Shown here one piece after another: positions 11,423-23,700 of a stretch of DNA of 64,000 nucleotides. Below the pieces are notes generated by a model, which was given only the letters and a program-made list of their open reading frames with translations, had not been told where the DNA came from and made no database searches. This DNA is from Maylandia zebra. Taxonomy: Eukaryota; Chordata; Actinopteri; Cichliformes; Cichlidae. Numbering within the stretch: position 1 is the first letter of the stretch; each line of letters opens with the position of its first letter. The stretch spans positions 34,092,794 through 34,156,793 of the forward strand of contig NC_135180.1 in the NCBI RefSeq assembly GCF_041146795.1, read 5' to 3'. A program made the translations under genes and the position numbers.

Positions 11423-13496
11423 GTCTGACACTTCCTACAGTCAGGTTTCTGACAAAGAGGCGGAGAACGTCAGGGTTAGTTGAAGTAAACCTGCTAGGGG
11501 GCAGGTTAGCTTCACGGAGTGTGTCGTCATAGTAACTCACTCAGAATTAATCTAAACTCGCTTTGTGAAACCGAAAACCCAGAGTTTTCGTTAACTCAGG
11601 GTATACTTACTCAGAGTTTGCACTAAACCGGCTTCCTGAAATAGGGCCCAAGAGTCCAAAGTCCAACATCCAGCATAATGTTTACACTGGCTCATCACTG
11701 TTTCATGTAGTAAGAATGTTTGAAAACATGGCGAGAAAGGAGAATAAACCCAAGGATAATTATGCAGATTCATGTGGGAGGTGCTGTGTAATTACTGTGA
11801 GAATGACCAGGAATCTGTGTTGCAGAATTCTGAGATCTTCATGCACTGATAGGCTTTATCATTAGTATCAGCATTCTTGCATCAACAGATACCGGCAACA
11901 CTTGAGCTGTTTATGTGAAAGGTCATGTCAAGGCTTGTAAAACTAATTTCAAAAACCGCTATGACTTTGTGCTGACCTAGTTACATGAGAAGTTTAGTTA
12001 AATTTGACTATGACCCCATGCTGACATTAGACTAATCGTAAAGGGCTCACTGATTAAAACATGGCATGTACTTGGATAACAGTGAGATAACGAGTTGGAA
12101 AAACCCCACCCAAAGAACTCTGTTTTGTTTTTTTACAGTGCTTTCACCTGCACAGCAGACTTAGTTAGTCACTGAAAGCCAAACCTACATAATTACACAA
12201 ACAAGAGTTCACACTAATACGCTCTATTCACGATAGCAACTGTCACTTCCAAAGACTTTACACAATACATGACTATTATACTTCTCAAGCTTGGGATAAA
12301 AGCAGTCACTGCAGACACAAGAGCACATAAACTATGGATAGACCAGAGACATGCTGAGGTGATGATTACTAATCCAGAACAAGAGTATATCTTTCCTTCC
12401 TTTTGTCCCATAATGTGGACAACTGTTTTTTAGCATAGCCTCGTGTCTCTGTGGTGGTAATTCATTTCACTTCTAGCATAATACTGTTCTCCACAGCATA
12501 TGACACAGGAATCTCTCAGTGCTATATGACATTTCTGGGAAGTTACATGCCAGATCCATTCATCCAATGCCTGCTTTGTAACATTCTCAAGCTGTGGTGC
12601 AAAGCAGGGCCACTACCAAGAAGTAAATATCAGCTGGTATATGCGTATGTACATGAATTCGACCACAATTTTCTTTTTTTAAATTGCTGAATTCTGCTTG
12701 GTTTTAACGATTTGGTTGCAGCAAGTACAACAAATGCAGCCAAACTTGTTTTGATAGAGAAACCATGTAAAGCACACGTTCTGGATAAATACCATTTCAT
12801 CCCTGTTCCAACAGGAAGGTTTGCTTTGCTTGTAAATTAGAGTTGTGTATAGATCCAACATGCAGTTCAATTAAGCAAAAAATTGGCACAGTTGAATTTG
12901 TGATGTAAAATTGACTGAAATAGTGGTTATACTAACACCAAATGTTATGAATGAATTTCTTGCTTATCCTAACACTAAAAACAACAATTAATACATTTCA
13001 TCCCGGACCCAGTGTAGTAACAATCCAATAATAATGCACATCAAAAAATAAAAAGAATAGAAGCACAAAACTGATAGAAAAGACACCCTGGATATTGTGT
13101 TTCTACATAGCTATATTAGACTATATATATATACATAACTGTAAATAAACGATTGTTTTACTGGTTGCACATCAATGTCCAGCCAGCAGCTCGCTTTTGC
13201 ACTTCAGCTTTTCTTTGTGGTTTTGGACAGAGTGGCATGCCAGGCACGGTTGGTAACATCTGATTTTCATTACAGTACACGCTCTTCCTCAAATAGAAGA
13301 AACCTCACAATCAACTAGAAATGAAAGGAGATACGCTGTGAAAAAGAGTTTTCATAACTTCAGTTGAGGTGCGAACAGATAACTAATCCGACGTTGCACA
13401 AATCCGTAATGCAGGCACCATCTTAAACCGCAACTTAAAGTTTTCGACCATGAAGACGGGCAAACTTGCATTACGGAACAAATTAAAAGTTCATAC

Positions 13497-13620
13497 CTCA
13501 ACAAATCAGAGCCTGTCCTTTTGTCCTAAACTGAAGAGAAGAGAATGCGTTGCGTCCAAACCTTCTTGTCTTCCTGAAGTTGGGATCAGCCTGAGTCGCT
13601 CTCTTGTGGCGGCGGCTCCA
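13497..13620 (-). other. ppp1r13l: Candidate untranslated first exon of ppp1r13l
   Basis: On the minus strand a GC-richer stretch ends in TTGAG|GTATGA, a plausible donor at 13497/13496. It would join the acceptor at 5671 to make a leader exon. The upper boundary is a guess. It lies head-to-head with opa3, about 0.7 kb away. This is inference from the donor and position only. Confidence 0.4.
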
Positions 13621-14338
13621 GACATTTAGTCATAGCTGCGTACCGAGTTGAGTTATTTTGGCTGATAGTCCAGCCCCTCGGCTTTCTTCACTGCTGTAAC
13701 CCGAGCCAGGTGTTCCTGCCACAGCTGTTCCAGGTGAAGTATATAATCCGTGAGGGAAGAGTTGCGTATTATTTAGTAAATTGCGGACAGGTAATTGTCG
13801 ATTTTTTTTATTCACACCCTCACTTTTGAATAGATTTTTTTTAGTTTATGAACTGTGTTACATGCATAATAATAGACTATTGTTTTACACAATTATGTAT
13901 TTTTAAAAACATATAACTGTATTAATTTGTTGGGCCTATAGGCCCATCATATACTTCCGATACACAAGTCTCTCTCATTTTAAGAAAAAATAGAACCATA
14001 AAATAGTACCTTACTTTTGTTTATAGTTTATAATGCTTGTGCATTGTGCAATAATCTAACATGCACCAATGCAATATGATGCCACGCAAAAAAATTGTTT
14101 TTCATTTTATGAACTTAATTAATTACATATTCAGTTCATTTTTAAAGAGAAAATTAATGTCAAACATCAATAATGTTATTTAAATTGGGAAAGATGGGAC
14201 CAAATAAGTAAGGAAATCAGGGCGTTTCAGTTCACGAGACTTGGACACGTGGTCGGATTTGTGACTGGGCTTGTCAATCAATAACGTCATCACGTAACCT
14301 CTACGCACTCCGCCCCATTGAGAAGCGTTTCCGCCAAG
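13621..14338. promoter_or_regulatory. Likely shared 5' region of ppp1r13l and opa3
   Basis: About 0.7 kb between the candidate ppp1r13l leader exon and the opa3 start codon. Most of it is AT-rich. The last 120 bp before opa3 are richer in GC and CpG (14240-14338). The opa3 ATG sits in 'gccaagATGGttg', which resembles a YY1 site (AAGATGG). No TATA box is evident next to opa3. Confidence 0.4.
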
Positions 14339-16186
14339 ATGGTTGTTGGTGCCTTTCCTATCGCCAAGCTCCTCTACCTCGGAGTGAGGCAGTTGAGCAA
14401 GCCTGTGGCTAACCGGATAAAAGCTGGAGCCCGGAGGAGCGAGTTCTTTAAAACTTACATTTGCCTGCCGCCGGCACAGAGTGAGTAATTTGAGCTAACG
14501 GCTGCTAAAGGCTTAGAGTTCAGTCCAGTCACCTCTGACGGTTGATAAGCATGGGGAGGCGCAACAACCAATGATAATGAACCTGAAATGACTGTTATCC
14601 AATCATCTTATAGCAGCCAGGCAAGGTGTAAAGGGCGGGTCTTGTCTGTCATTGAAACAGATTGTATTAGCCTTTGCTATGAGGGCACGGCAGGACAATT
14701 GTTGTCCAAACGCCCTATTCAGAATGTGACACTGACTTTAATTAGACAGAAATATGCTAAGTGGACACTTAGCTCTATTGTTTAGTCATTCAAAATACTT
14801 CCCAAGTAAAGATTACTGTGTATATCATGTTGTGTTTGTTACTGCGTGCAAATTAAAAAGAAGTCACAGTTTTTCTTTAAAGATAGCAAATTTAAGTAAA
14901 TTAATGCATCAAATCGAGCTTTTATGAAAAGGCGCTGCAGAAAAAAGGGCACGGTATTATTTGTTGACTGAGTAGATAAAATGCAATTAAAGTTTGATTA
15001 GATTTAAAGGTGGTCTTATCTTCATATATGATGGCTGAGTGAAGCAGAAAGGATTTTACTCCGAATTGTGAAGGTGTAGTCATACTTAGAGCTGTCAAGG
15101 GGTGGAGGAGGGCCAGAAGCAAGAAGGTGAAATGGAGGACACACCAGCTTTTGAGGAGTCTGAGCAGGGGCAAAATGACAACACACAAAATTTGTTATGG
15201 ACAAGAAATATTATGTAAGCTAAGGCTCTGAGGGATTTGGCTTCTCAGTTGCTATACAGGACACCAGTGACTGTGAAGGGATTCATCTTTACGTGGCAGC
15301 CTTCTTGCATTCTGTTTAAGAGACTTCTCACTTTGCAGGGGGCTTTATTCTTTTCCCACTTATAACTGACATCAAGATAATTTGTCTCCTTGATGGACTG
15401 CTGAATCTTGGAGAGTCTCTTGAATTATTAACTAGTAAATGTGGATCCTAAGTCATGTGGTGACCACAGATATACGGAAGAATGTTTCAGTTTTAATGAA
15501 CCTGGTTGCCTAATTTCTGTGTAATGTACCAAGAGCACCACTGATTCTGTGGTTTTGGGCAGTGTTGTCCTGTTTTCATGTTTTATTCTAAAAAAAATTC
15601 TAAAAAATTTCAACCCAATTTCAGTATGGTATTAAGGCTACTTTCTCAGCTGGGTAGAAGATTATAATAAATCAAATCAAATCACTTTTGTAAATGATAG
15701 TGCAATGATGACATGCATCTTTAACTATAAATGCAGTTTCTCCTGTATTCACAACCTTTGACCAGATTAGCTGATCCTTTTGATGAAAAATTGAACAGGA
15801 CCCAAACATATTCAAAGTCTTCTTTCCTTATATACTGTATGCTCCTTGTTCCAACAGTTTATCACTGGATTGAGATGAGAACAAAGATGCGGATCATGGG
15901 CTTCAGGGGAGCCACCATTAAGCCGCTGAACGAGGAAGCGGCAGCAGAGCTGGGCGCCGAGTTACTGGGGGAATCAATCATCTTCCTCATTGGTGGTGGA
16001 TGCATGGTGTTAGAGTACAGCAGACAGGCGGCTAACTCTCGCCGTAAAGAGGAAGAGCTGAACGAGACCCTCATAAGCCTACAGACGCAACTAGCAGAAT
16101 TATCCCTAACGACAGAGACTCTAAGTGCGCAGCTGAGAGAGGTCAACAGGCAAATGCTGTCATTTCCTGTTCCCACCAAAAAGTAA
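14339..16186 (+). CDS. opa3: opa3, OPA3 mitochondrial protein (complete, two exons)
   Basis: OPA3 family protein of the mitochondrial membranes; in humans its loss causes 3-methylglutaconic aciduria type III and optic atrophy. Exon 1 is 14339-14480 (donor GTGAGT), exon 2 is 15858-16186 (acceptor …gttccaacag), intron 1377 bp, giving 156 residues. The N-terminus '[20 protein letters not shown]' is the OPA3 signature and mitochondrial targeting segment, followed by '[12 protein letters not shown]'. Exon 2 gives '[17 protein letters not shown]', the hydrophobic stretch '[20 protein letters not shown]' (about residues 87-106), and a Glu/Leu-rich helix that looks like a coiled coil. The two-exon layout and length are usual for the family (human 179 residues). 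The open frame in exon 2 extends upstream to 15731, but that part is intron. Confidence 0.96.
14481..15857 (+). other. opa3 intron, nothing recognised
   Basis: I see no coding potential, inverted ends or known repeat in it. A short ca-rich 'atcaaatcaaatca' stretch at about 15668 is low-complexity. Confidence 0.5.
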
Positions 16187-16464
16187 CAAATTTAGTTGTT
16201 TGCTATACAGCAAGGCACAATGTCGGGTTGTGGGATGAAGGAGTGAGTGCAGGTGTACATGTACAGCCTCATAGCTTTGAGCTGGGTGGAAGAGGTTGAT
16301 ATAAGTATATCACTGCAATGCGGATTTGGGTGCTATTGTTTGCTTGTGTTCTGAGCAACTAGTTGTAAAAAAAGGAATTGCTATGATATTCATAGTGAAT
16401 TTCACTGGCTGACCTTGTATGTTCATTGTAAAGTTGACTGAGTGTATATAAAAACTTACAGTAC

Positions 16465-16470
16465 AATAAA
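16465..16470 (+). terminator. opa3: opa3 polyadenylation signal AATAAA
   Basis: Canonical AATAAA 279 bp after the opa3 stop, followed by a GT-rich stretch (gtggtgacct). It is the first good signal downstream of the stop and would give a 3' UTR of about 0.3 kb. Confidence 0.6.
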
Positions 16471-16879
16471 GTGGTGACCTTAAAGTTGATATATACATAT
16501 ATATTTTTAACAGCTTCAGCATATTCCTTTATTTGTAATTCAGTGATCCTCGTAGACCTTAATCACTTTGGAAATACTGAATTATATGATTTTTTTAATA
16601 CTAATTATGAGTTACTATTAATGGGAAAAAAAAAAAAAACAGAACCAGCTCATATCACTGGATAGTTTTTGAGAGAATCTGCCCCTGTACTGTCCATAAA
16701 ATTCCATGTTGTAATTGCTGGTTTTTAATTGGATATATGGTGACAATTGGAAAAAAAATTGAAATAAAATGATATGTTGGCTGTTGATAGCGTTTTTGTT
16801 ATGTTTAATACGAAACAAGAGAACAAAACTGAAAGCACCTCCAGAGTGGATAATGTCCCGCGTGTCTTCACATTACTGT

Positions 16880-17150
16880 AAAACTACAGTACCCAAGATG
16901 ACGTCAACTTAAACACTTCCTGCTTTGGAACGCTCCAAGTGCTTAACGCGTATCATACAGAACTTTGTTTTTTTCATCTAAGATTATATGGTACAAATTA
17001 GTTAATGGTAAACTCGCGCTATTTGGTAGCTCAAAGAAGTGCACCCCAGTGTTTTTGCAGTAGAATAATAAATTCAACCAAGCGGCTCTGGTTAACTTCC
17101 GGTTCTGAGTTTGGGCCACTTTGTGGCGCCAGGGGGCGGTAGCAACTCTT
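16880..17150 (+). promoter_or_regulatory. hnrnpul1: Likely hnrnpul1 promoter with CRE, ZNF143-like and ETS-like motifs
   Basis: A perfect palindromic CRE (TGACGTCA) lies at 16899-16906. It overlaps 'actacagtacccaagatg' (16883-16900), which resembles the ZNF143/SBS motif ACTACAATTCCCA. An ETS-like core 'acttccgg' is at 17095-17102, followed by a CG-richer stretch leading into the untranslated exon. No TATA box is seen. The motif set is typical of housekeeping promoters; its activity is inferred. Confidence 0.45.
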
Positions 17151-17195
17151 TCAGTCTTCTAACACGACTTGCCCGCGCAACTTGGGTGAAAGGAG
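17151..17195 (+). other. hnrnpul1: hnrnpul1 untranslated exon 1 (approximate start)
   Basis: The donor 'aaaggag|gtaggc' at 17195/17196 pairs with the acceptor 'atttttgtag' ending at 17680, which leaves a leader of 42 nt (17681-17722) before ATG 17723. The start of the exon is a guess. Confidence 0.45.
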
Positions 17196-17722
17196 GTAGG
17201 CCTCAACCTTGTTTTGTTAATATATTCCGCTTTAGTACTAAACTTTAAGCGGACTGCACAGTTCATTTTCTCCTGGACTTGCGTGCAGACATAAAGTATG
17301 GGTCGCAGCTTGCTTATTGTCTGAGTTAAAGTTTCTTCCCTTGCAGCGGCTGTCGGTGCGTTAGCTAATGCTAGGCTAAGAAGGTTAGGCGCTCAGCGAG
17401 ATATTTAGATGAGTAATAGCATTAGCATCTATTTTAGGAATAGTTTTGTCTTGCAAAGGGTTGTATTGGTAACGGCTGCAATAAAACACGAGTTTAATTA
17501 TTCACAGACGTGTAGTGGAACACTGTATATTCTTACAGAATCTGTCCAGCGTTGCTAGCTTAGCTAAACGGCTAACGCAGCCTATTTGGCTGTGGGCACG
17601 GTGCCGCGCAGCAGATAACATTTGAAAGTTATAGGCAGTGTTTTTAGCAGTACCTGAACATTTCCTCCCAATTTTTGTAGCAAATAAAGACAAGAAGCAC
17701 CAAGCAGATATCCAAAATCACA

Positions 17723-20700
17723 ATGAGTGTTGACGTGAAGAAACTGAAAGTCAATGAGTTAAAAGAAGAGCTCCAGCGCCGTGGCCTGGACACCAGAGGC
17801 CTGAAGGCAGACCTCGTAGAGAGGCTGAAAGCCGCTCTGGAGGCTGAAGCTCAGGCTGATGCTGGTGAGCAAGAGGATAAAGGGGATCAGCAGCAGGAAG
17901 AGGAATACGGTGATGACTACCAAGACAATGAAGATGAAACGGATGCACAAGAGCAGCAAGGTAAAGTATTATTTCATTAAACATTTCACTTCCATGAAAC
18001 TAGTTTTATTACGTTGTTTTGGACTTTGATCCAGTTTCTGCCCTTTGCTGATATTACATTTTAAGCACTTCACTGTACTTAAGTATAAATTAAAGTTTCA
18101 AAGTTGGGAAATGTCAACAAACTTTTCACTTTACAAACTTTAGAACACCTAAACTAAGTTTAAAAATTTTACATTTCCAGATTCAGAAGCAGCTGAGGAC
18201 TATGGTGGTGGTGATGAAGCTGAAGGTGATGCCCCTCAAGATGAAGATGAGGGCCGAGATTCAGGTGGTTACTATGAAGAAGAGGAGGCAGAAGGTAACC
18301 CCTACGAAAGTCAGACTCCTTCAGACTCGGGTCACAATGTGCCCGACTTCACAGCAGATGAGGATATTCAGAAAACTGACATGATGTCTGAGGAAGAGAC
18401 CAAGCCTGCAACAAAGGAGGAAGTGGAGGAAGAGAATGAAGAGGAGGAGAATGAAAAGAATAGACAAGGTAATGTTTCATTACTTTTATTACTCAGTTGA
18501 TTTTTATAGTCTTGTATTAATCTCTGATGGCACTGGTTGAGAATAGAAACGCTTTTCAGAGATTCAAGTTTTACTGCTATTTACTGCCGACATGCAGAGG
18601 TGGCACAATGACACAGTGATCTGCTTAAACTAAATGATGCTAAAGGTAGTGTAAAATTTTCCTCATGGACTTTGGCCATACAGTAAAGACATGTAAACCC
18701 AACACTCAAACTGCTCTCATACCTAGTAGAAAAAATTCAACAACTTGTTTTCATGTTAAAATGTGTTATGTTTGTTCATGTCTAATTATAGAAGTTAAAG
18801 TAGAGGTCAAAATGGAAGATGAATCTGAGGGTGCAGGTGAAAGGCAACAAGATAATCAGCATGACCAGCAGCATGGGCAAGATACCGCAGGCCAGCCAGA
18901 GCAAGTCAAAACTGAAGATGAGAGAGGTGGACACTATGGACGTAAGAGGCCGTATGAGGAGAACAGGGGCTACAGCTATTATGAGCACCGTGAGGAGAAG
19001 AGGTGGGCTTCTACATGTTTTTCTAAGTTAACTCAACTGTCTACACTCGGAATGGATAAGGCAAAGTGTATGACAATAAATACTCTGGTGTTATTGTACA
19101 GATCCCGAACACCTCAGCCTCCTGCTGAAGATGAAGAGGAGAACATAGATGACACTCTTGTTACAATTGATACATGTAAGTATGGTACATTAAATAGTGT
19201 GTGAACAAACTAGTGTCAGTGTGCTGTCTATGGTTGTTTATAAATATCAGAGACAATAGGAAGTTGGACTGTTGTAGCAGACACAGTCATTTATTCACTA
19301 CATGCTTTTGTTGATGGATTACGTGTAACCTTTTAAATATATGTATGCTCTGCTCTAATCTACAGTGATAATGAGCGCCCACTATTGCTGCAGAGATGTA
19401 GACTACCATCTTATGACTGATATAGATGAAGTGTTTGATGCTTTGTGCTTAACTCTTTGGTTTTCAGACAATTGTGATTTGCACTTCAAAGTTTCCCGTG
19501 ACCGCTACAGTGGTTATCCACTGACCATTGAAGGCTTTGCTTACCTTTGGGCTGGGGCACGAGCAACTCATGGAGTCACCCAGGGACGCGTGTGCTATGA
19601 GATGAAGGTAAATGGATGCGTTTGTCTAAAGGCTTAGTAGTTTTAAAGCTAGACAGATGATTCGTGCTGATGAGGTCAGACCTATTTTATGAAATTTTAC
19701 CAATTTGGTATTGGGGAAACTTTACTATTACTATCGTCAAATGTAAGAATAGCATTAACCCTGTTGGCCTTTAAACCAATGTAGCTGAAAACACAATTTT
19801 TATAGAAGCTCTGGTTAACTTTTCTTTTGTTTTTGTTTTGTTTGTTTTTGAAATGATGTCAAGTAATCCTTCTGGTTCACACACACACGCACGCATATAT
19901 GTATTAGGCAAACAAAAATCTTACTCTGATTGTGTTTGACTTTTGTTTTTTTTAAAGATCAATGAAGAAATTCCTGTGAAGCACCTCCCCAGCAGTGAGC
20001 CTGATCCCCATGTGGTCAGAATTGGGTGGTCTCTCAACCACTGCAGCACTCAGCTTGGTGAGTGAAGCATCTGTCACAATACTCAACATGATGTTTGCTC
20101 GGTCAACTAATAAAACAATTGTTTTAATCCTGCAATGTTTTAGGCGAGGAGCCATTTTCCTTTGGATATGGAGGAACAGGAAAAAAATCCGTTGACTGTA
20201 AATTTTCAGACTTTGGTGAGAAGTTTGGCGAAAATGATGTCATCGGTTGTTACATTGTAAGTAATTGATTCATTTTCTCTAAAGCTTATCACATAAGAAT
20301 TTCACACATTTCTTTAATAATGTATTCTTTATTTTAGTTATTGTGTTTTTATTCAGTAATTATGGTAGTAATCTATCATAATGCTCGCATTTTGCATATT
20401 TTACAAGTTGAGACGTTTTCTTTGCTTTGTCACTTTAAGGACTTTGACAGTGGTGACGAGGTGGAGATGGGCTTCTCTAAGAATGGAGTGCATTTGGGTG
20501 TGGCTTTCCGGACAACCAAAGAAGCCTTGGCAGGCCGTGCCCTGTTCCCTCACGTCCTGGTTAAGAATTGTGCGGTTGAGTTCAACTTTGGACAGAAGCG
20601 AGAGCCTTACTTCCCCCCACAAGAGGGATACACCTTCATCCACAATCTGGAGATGGAGGACAAGATCAGAGGTACTAAAGGACCTGCCAGCAAGTCTGAG

Positions 20701-23700
20701 TGTGAGGTAAGTTAGCAGTGAAATTGTACTATACAGTACATGAGGTTTTTGCCCCCAAATCTTCTGTTGTTTTGGGGAGACTAAATGCTTGATTGTTAAT
20801 TGGAAGTTAGCCACAATTTGTAAATTTAATTGTAAGCAAAATAAAAAATTGATGTAGCACTGATCAGAGGTTTTTTGTTTTGTTTTTCCCCCCAGATTTT
20901 GATGATGGTTGGCCTCCCTGCCTGTGGAAAAACCACTTGGGCCTCAAAGCATGCAGAGAGTAACCCGGACAAGAAGTACAACATCCTGGGCACAAATGCT
21001 ATCATGGACAAGATGAAGGTTGGTTTTGTTTGTTGTGGGGTTTTTTTTTCTTCATTACATTGTGAATGTTGGTTCTGTTCAAAGTCTTTATTTATTTTCA
21101 AACAAAGATTTTAAAATGTATTCCTTTTTCTCCAGGTCATGGGTCTGCGCCGCCAGAAGAACTACGCCGGGCGCTGGGATGTTCTGATACAGCAGGCCAC
21201 CCAGTGTCTGAACCGGCTGATTGAGATCGCCGCCCGCAAGAGACGCAACTACATCCTCGATCAGGTACTGCCCCTCCAGTTACACTCTGCTTTAATACTC
21301 ACCACAGTCAGTCAATGTGCCCTGATGATCACTCTCTCTCTAATGGACTATTTATTTATCTTTCAGGGGGTCTCTGTGTATTATAGAGTAGAAGAAGCAT
21401 TGATCTCCCTCTTGTCACTTGCTTGTCATGCATTGTAAACGAAAATGATTAATGGCTCTCATAAGTGACAGAATATGTTATGTTTTCATCCCGCAGTATA
21501 TTGCACTTGCTATTCCCTGTCATAATACAGTATTGTTTGTCTTGTGAATTTCAACAATGTACAAGTAAACCATGACTTTGTAAAGATGTTGAGAAACAAG
21601 TAAGCTCTGACTGGTGAGTAAGAAAAACACCTTCTGTTGCTAATTTAATAAGACAGAGTTGATAGCTTTTTAAAAGCTATTTTTTAAGTGAGATATATGG
21701 AACTTTTGAGTGTGTTTTTTAATAAATTGACCCCTAAGGTAAGTACTGACTAACAGCCTTTTAGATTTTCAGATCTTTGAGCTCAGGAAATGTGGGAAAA
21801 AGGTAGGTGGGTCTGATGGTGGACTGTGGCTTTTCTGTGGAAACTGTGAGTATTTGCAGGTAGGTTATATATGTGTTGTCTGGAATGGGACAAGAGCTCG
21901 TATGAAGAAAAGGTGAGTAAAGGTAAGTCTGAGGGACCCATGAGACTAGCAAGCGGTTTTTGAAGCAGCATGCTGTGGTAAATGGTGCTTTTCGGACATG
22001 TTTATATTCGATAAAAGTTGTAAAGTTGGCACTTTAGACACAGTGTTTTCTTTGAGGTATGTGATTTCGTTGTGTGTATATTAAGGAACCGAAATCCTAT
22101 TTTTTTTTTTTTTTTTTTTTTTTTTTAAGCTTTTGGCATATATTTAAAGCTAAATTGGTTACTAATAAGAACTTGTATAAGCTTCTCACTGTTAAATTGT
22201 GAGATCATATTCATTACAAATTTAACTGACATTGGCATTACTTAGTTGTTTGTTGGTCAGTGGAGACCCCACTGAGTTCTGCTGGATGAAGAGAGAGATT
22301 GTTTGAAGTTAATACTGTGAGCTGTTTGCTGTTTAAAGTGTCCTAACCGCAAGTCTTCTATTTGAATGTCATAGCATGGCGCAGTTTGATAATTGTGCTT
22401 TGGCAGTTTTAATGTCACCTAAAAGCCTAATTTAGATAAAGCGTAATTATTAAGTGTTTGTTATTTAGCTGTAGTCCTGATTTGAAACGAGGGTTTTTGA
22501 AGCATTTTCATTCGGTTTTGAGTTCTTACACAGGCAGCAAGGATTATGGAAAAAAATGTGATTTATAATGTGGCTACATTTGACAGTTGGCACTGTCATC
22601 AAAGCAAAATGTAACCATGAGTCGTTCCTGCTGATCAGTGCTATGGAATATTTTGGGAGAAAAATCTAACAGCAGTAGTTTATAATACTGAAATTAGGTT
22701 GTTCAGAGCAAGATATGAAATATTTATGTATTTGCTATTCCACCTGGTGACTACTGCAAACTATCTCTACATTTATAATCGCTACATCGCAATAGAAGAA
22801 GAATTAACTGAATTGAAAATCAATTCAATCGAAATGGTAACTGTAATATACCTTTCGGTATTGTAACTGTTCATCTAGGGCATATTTAAGTTCTTTTAAT
22901 GTTTGAGGTAAATACAAAATACTCACAGCTTCTCTCAGTTACTGCTCTGCGTAATTGTAGCAGTGCTTTTGAAGCATATTTACAATCAGCACATAGTCAT
23001 TGAATGAACACAGAATTGAGTGCGCGCATCTTGGCGTTGTCTGACAAAGCAGAAAGTTTAGTCAGCACGGGGTCCCTCTATTTACAATAACTTTCTTTAG
23101 CAGTCACTGGGTACCTGGACGCACAGACCGTGAGGTAAGTCTGTGGAGTGACGAGAGGCCAATAGTACCTGAGTAAAAACGTAGACTGACGTCCAAGCCA
23201 AACCTCTCTCACTTCATTATTGCAGGGTTCCAGCTTCCTTCCAGTGGAAAGCCATTACAAATAAACAATAACAAACAAGCTTCTACTTCTTTCTTGTCAC
23301 CATTGCTAGACAAATGTTTATGGATCAGCAAGGAGACGAAAAATGCGTCCTTTTGAAGGTTTTCAACGCAAGGCTATTGTAATTTGTCCCACGGACGAGG
23401 ATTTAAAAGAACGAACATTAAAGCAAACCAATGAGCAGGGGAAGGATGTGCCCGATCATGCTGTGTTAGAAATGAAAGGTAGGAACGCTGTGGAAACAAT
23501 AAATAAAACACCAGATCTACTTTTTTTACTTTTTTTCTATGTGTTGTCTCTAAAATCAAACTTGGAAGATGCCCCCTCCCCCCTTCCCTCATCATAGCCT
23601 TTGGCCAGATATCAGACCTGGATATTTTTTAAAAAGTCAACATGAATCTGATTCTTATTTTTTGCCCTGTATCTACCACTTGCCATTCAGCTTACTTCTG

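Larger units (their letters stand above)
9857..11648. mobile_element. PIF/Harbinger DNA transposon, internally deleted, 1.8 kb
   Basis: The two ends are perfect inverted copies for 26 bp (GGCCCTATTTCAGGAAGCCG then GTTTAG), with weaker inverted similarity continuing for about 40 bp more. CAA flanks both sides (9854-9856 and 11649-11651), a 3-bp target duplication, the length typical of PIF/Harbinger. Inside are the two usual genes in convergent orientation: a Myb/SANT-like protein on the plus strand and a HARBI1-type transposase on the minus strand. Both are broken, and their 3' halves are missing near 10431-10447. It lies in ppp1r13l intron 1. Confidence 0.9.
5671..13496 (-). other. ppp1r13l first intron (about 7.8 kb), no genes of its own
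   Basis: No exon of a host gene is visible here on either strand. It contains the dispersed repeat at 7980-8215, the hAT MITE at 8246-8565 and the Harbinger element at 9857-11648. The rest is AT-rich unique-looking DNA with only short chance ORFs. Confidence 0.5.

Noticed and set aside
15731..15857. Methionine-starting extension of the opa3 exon 2 frame
   Set aside because: Exon 1 at 14339 supplies the family N-terminus and joins in phase at 15858, so the ATG at 15731 is intronic.
18665..18791. Open frame extending upstream of hnrnpul1 exon 4
   Set aside because: A good acceptor at 18791 restores the conserved frame; the upstream codons have no similarity and are intron read-through.
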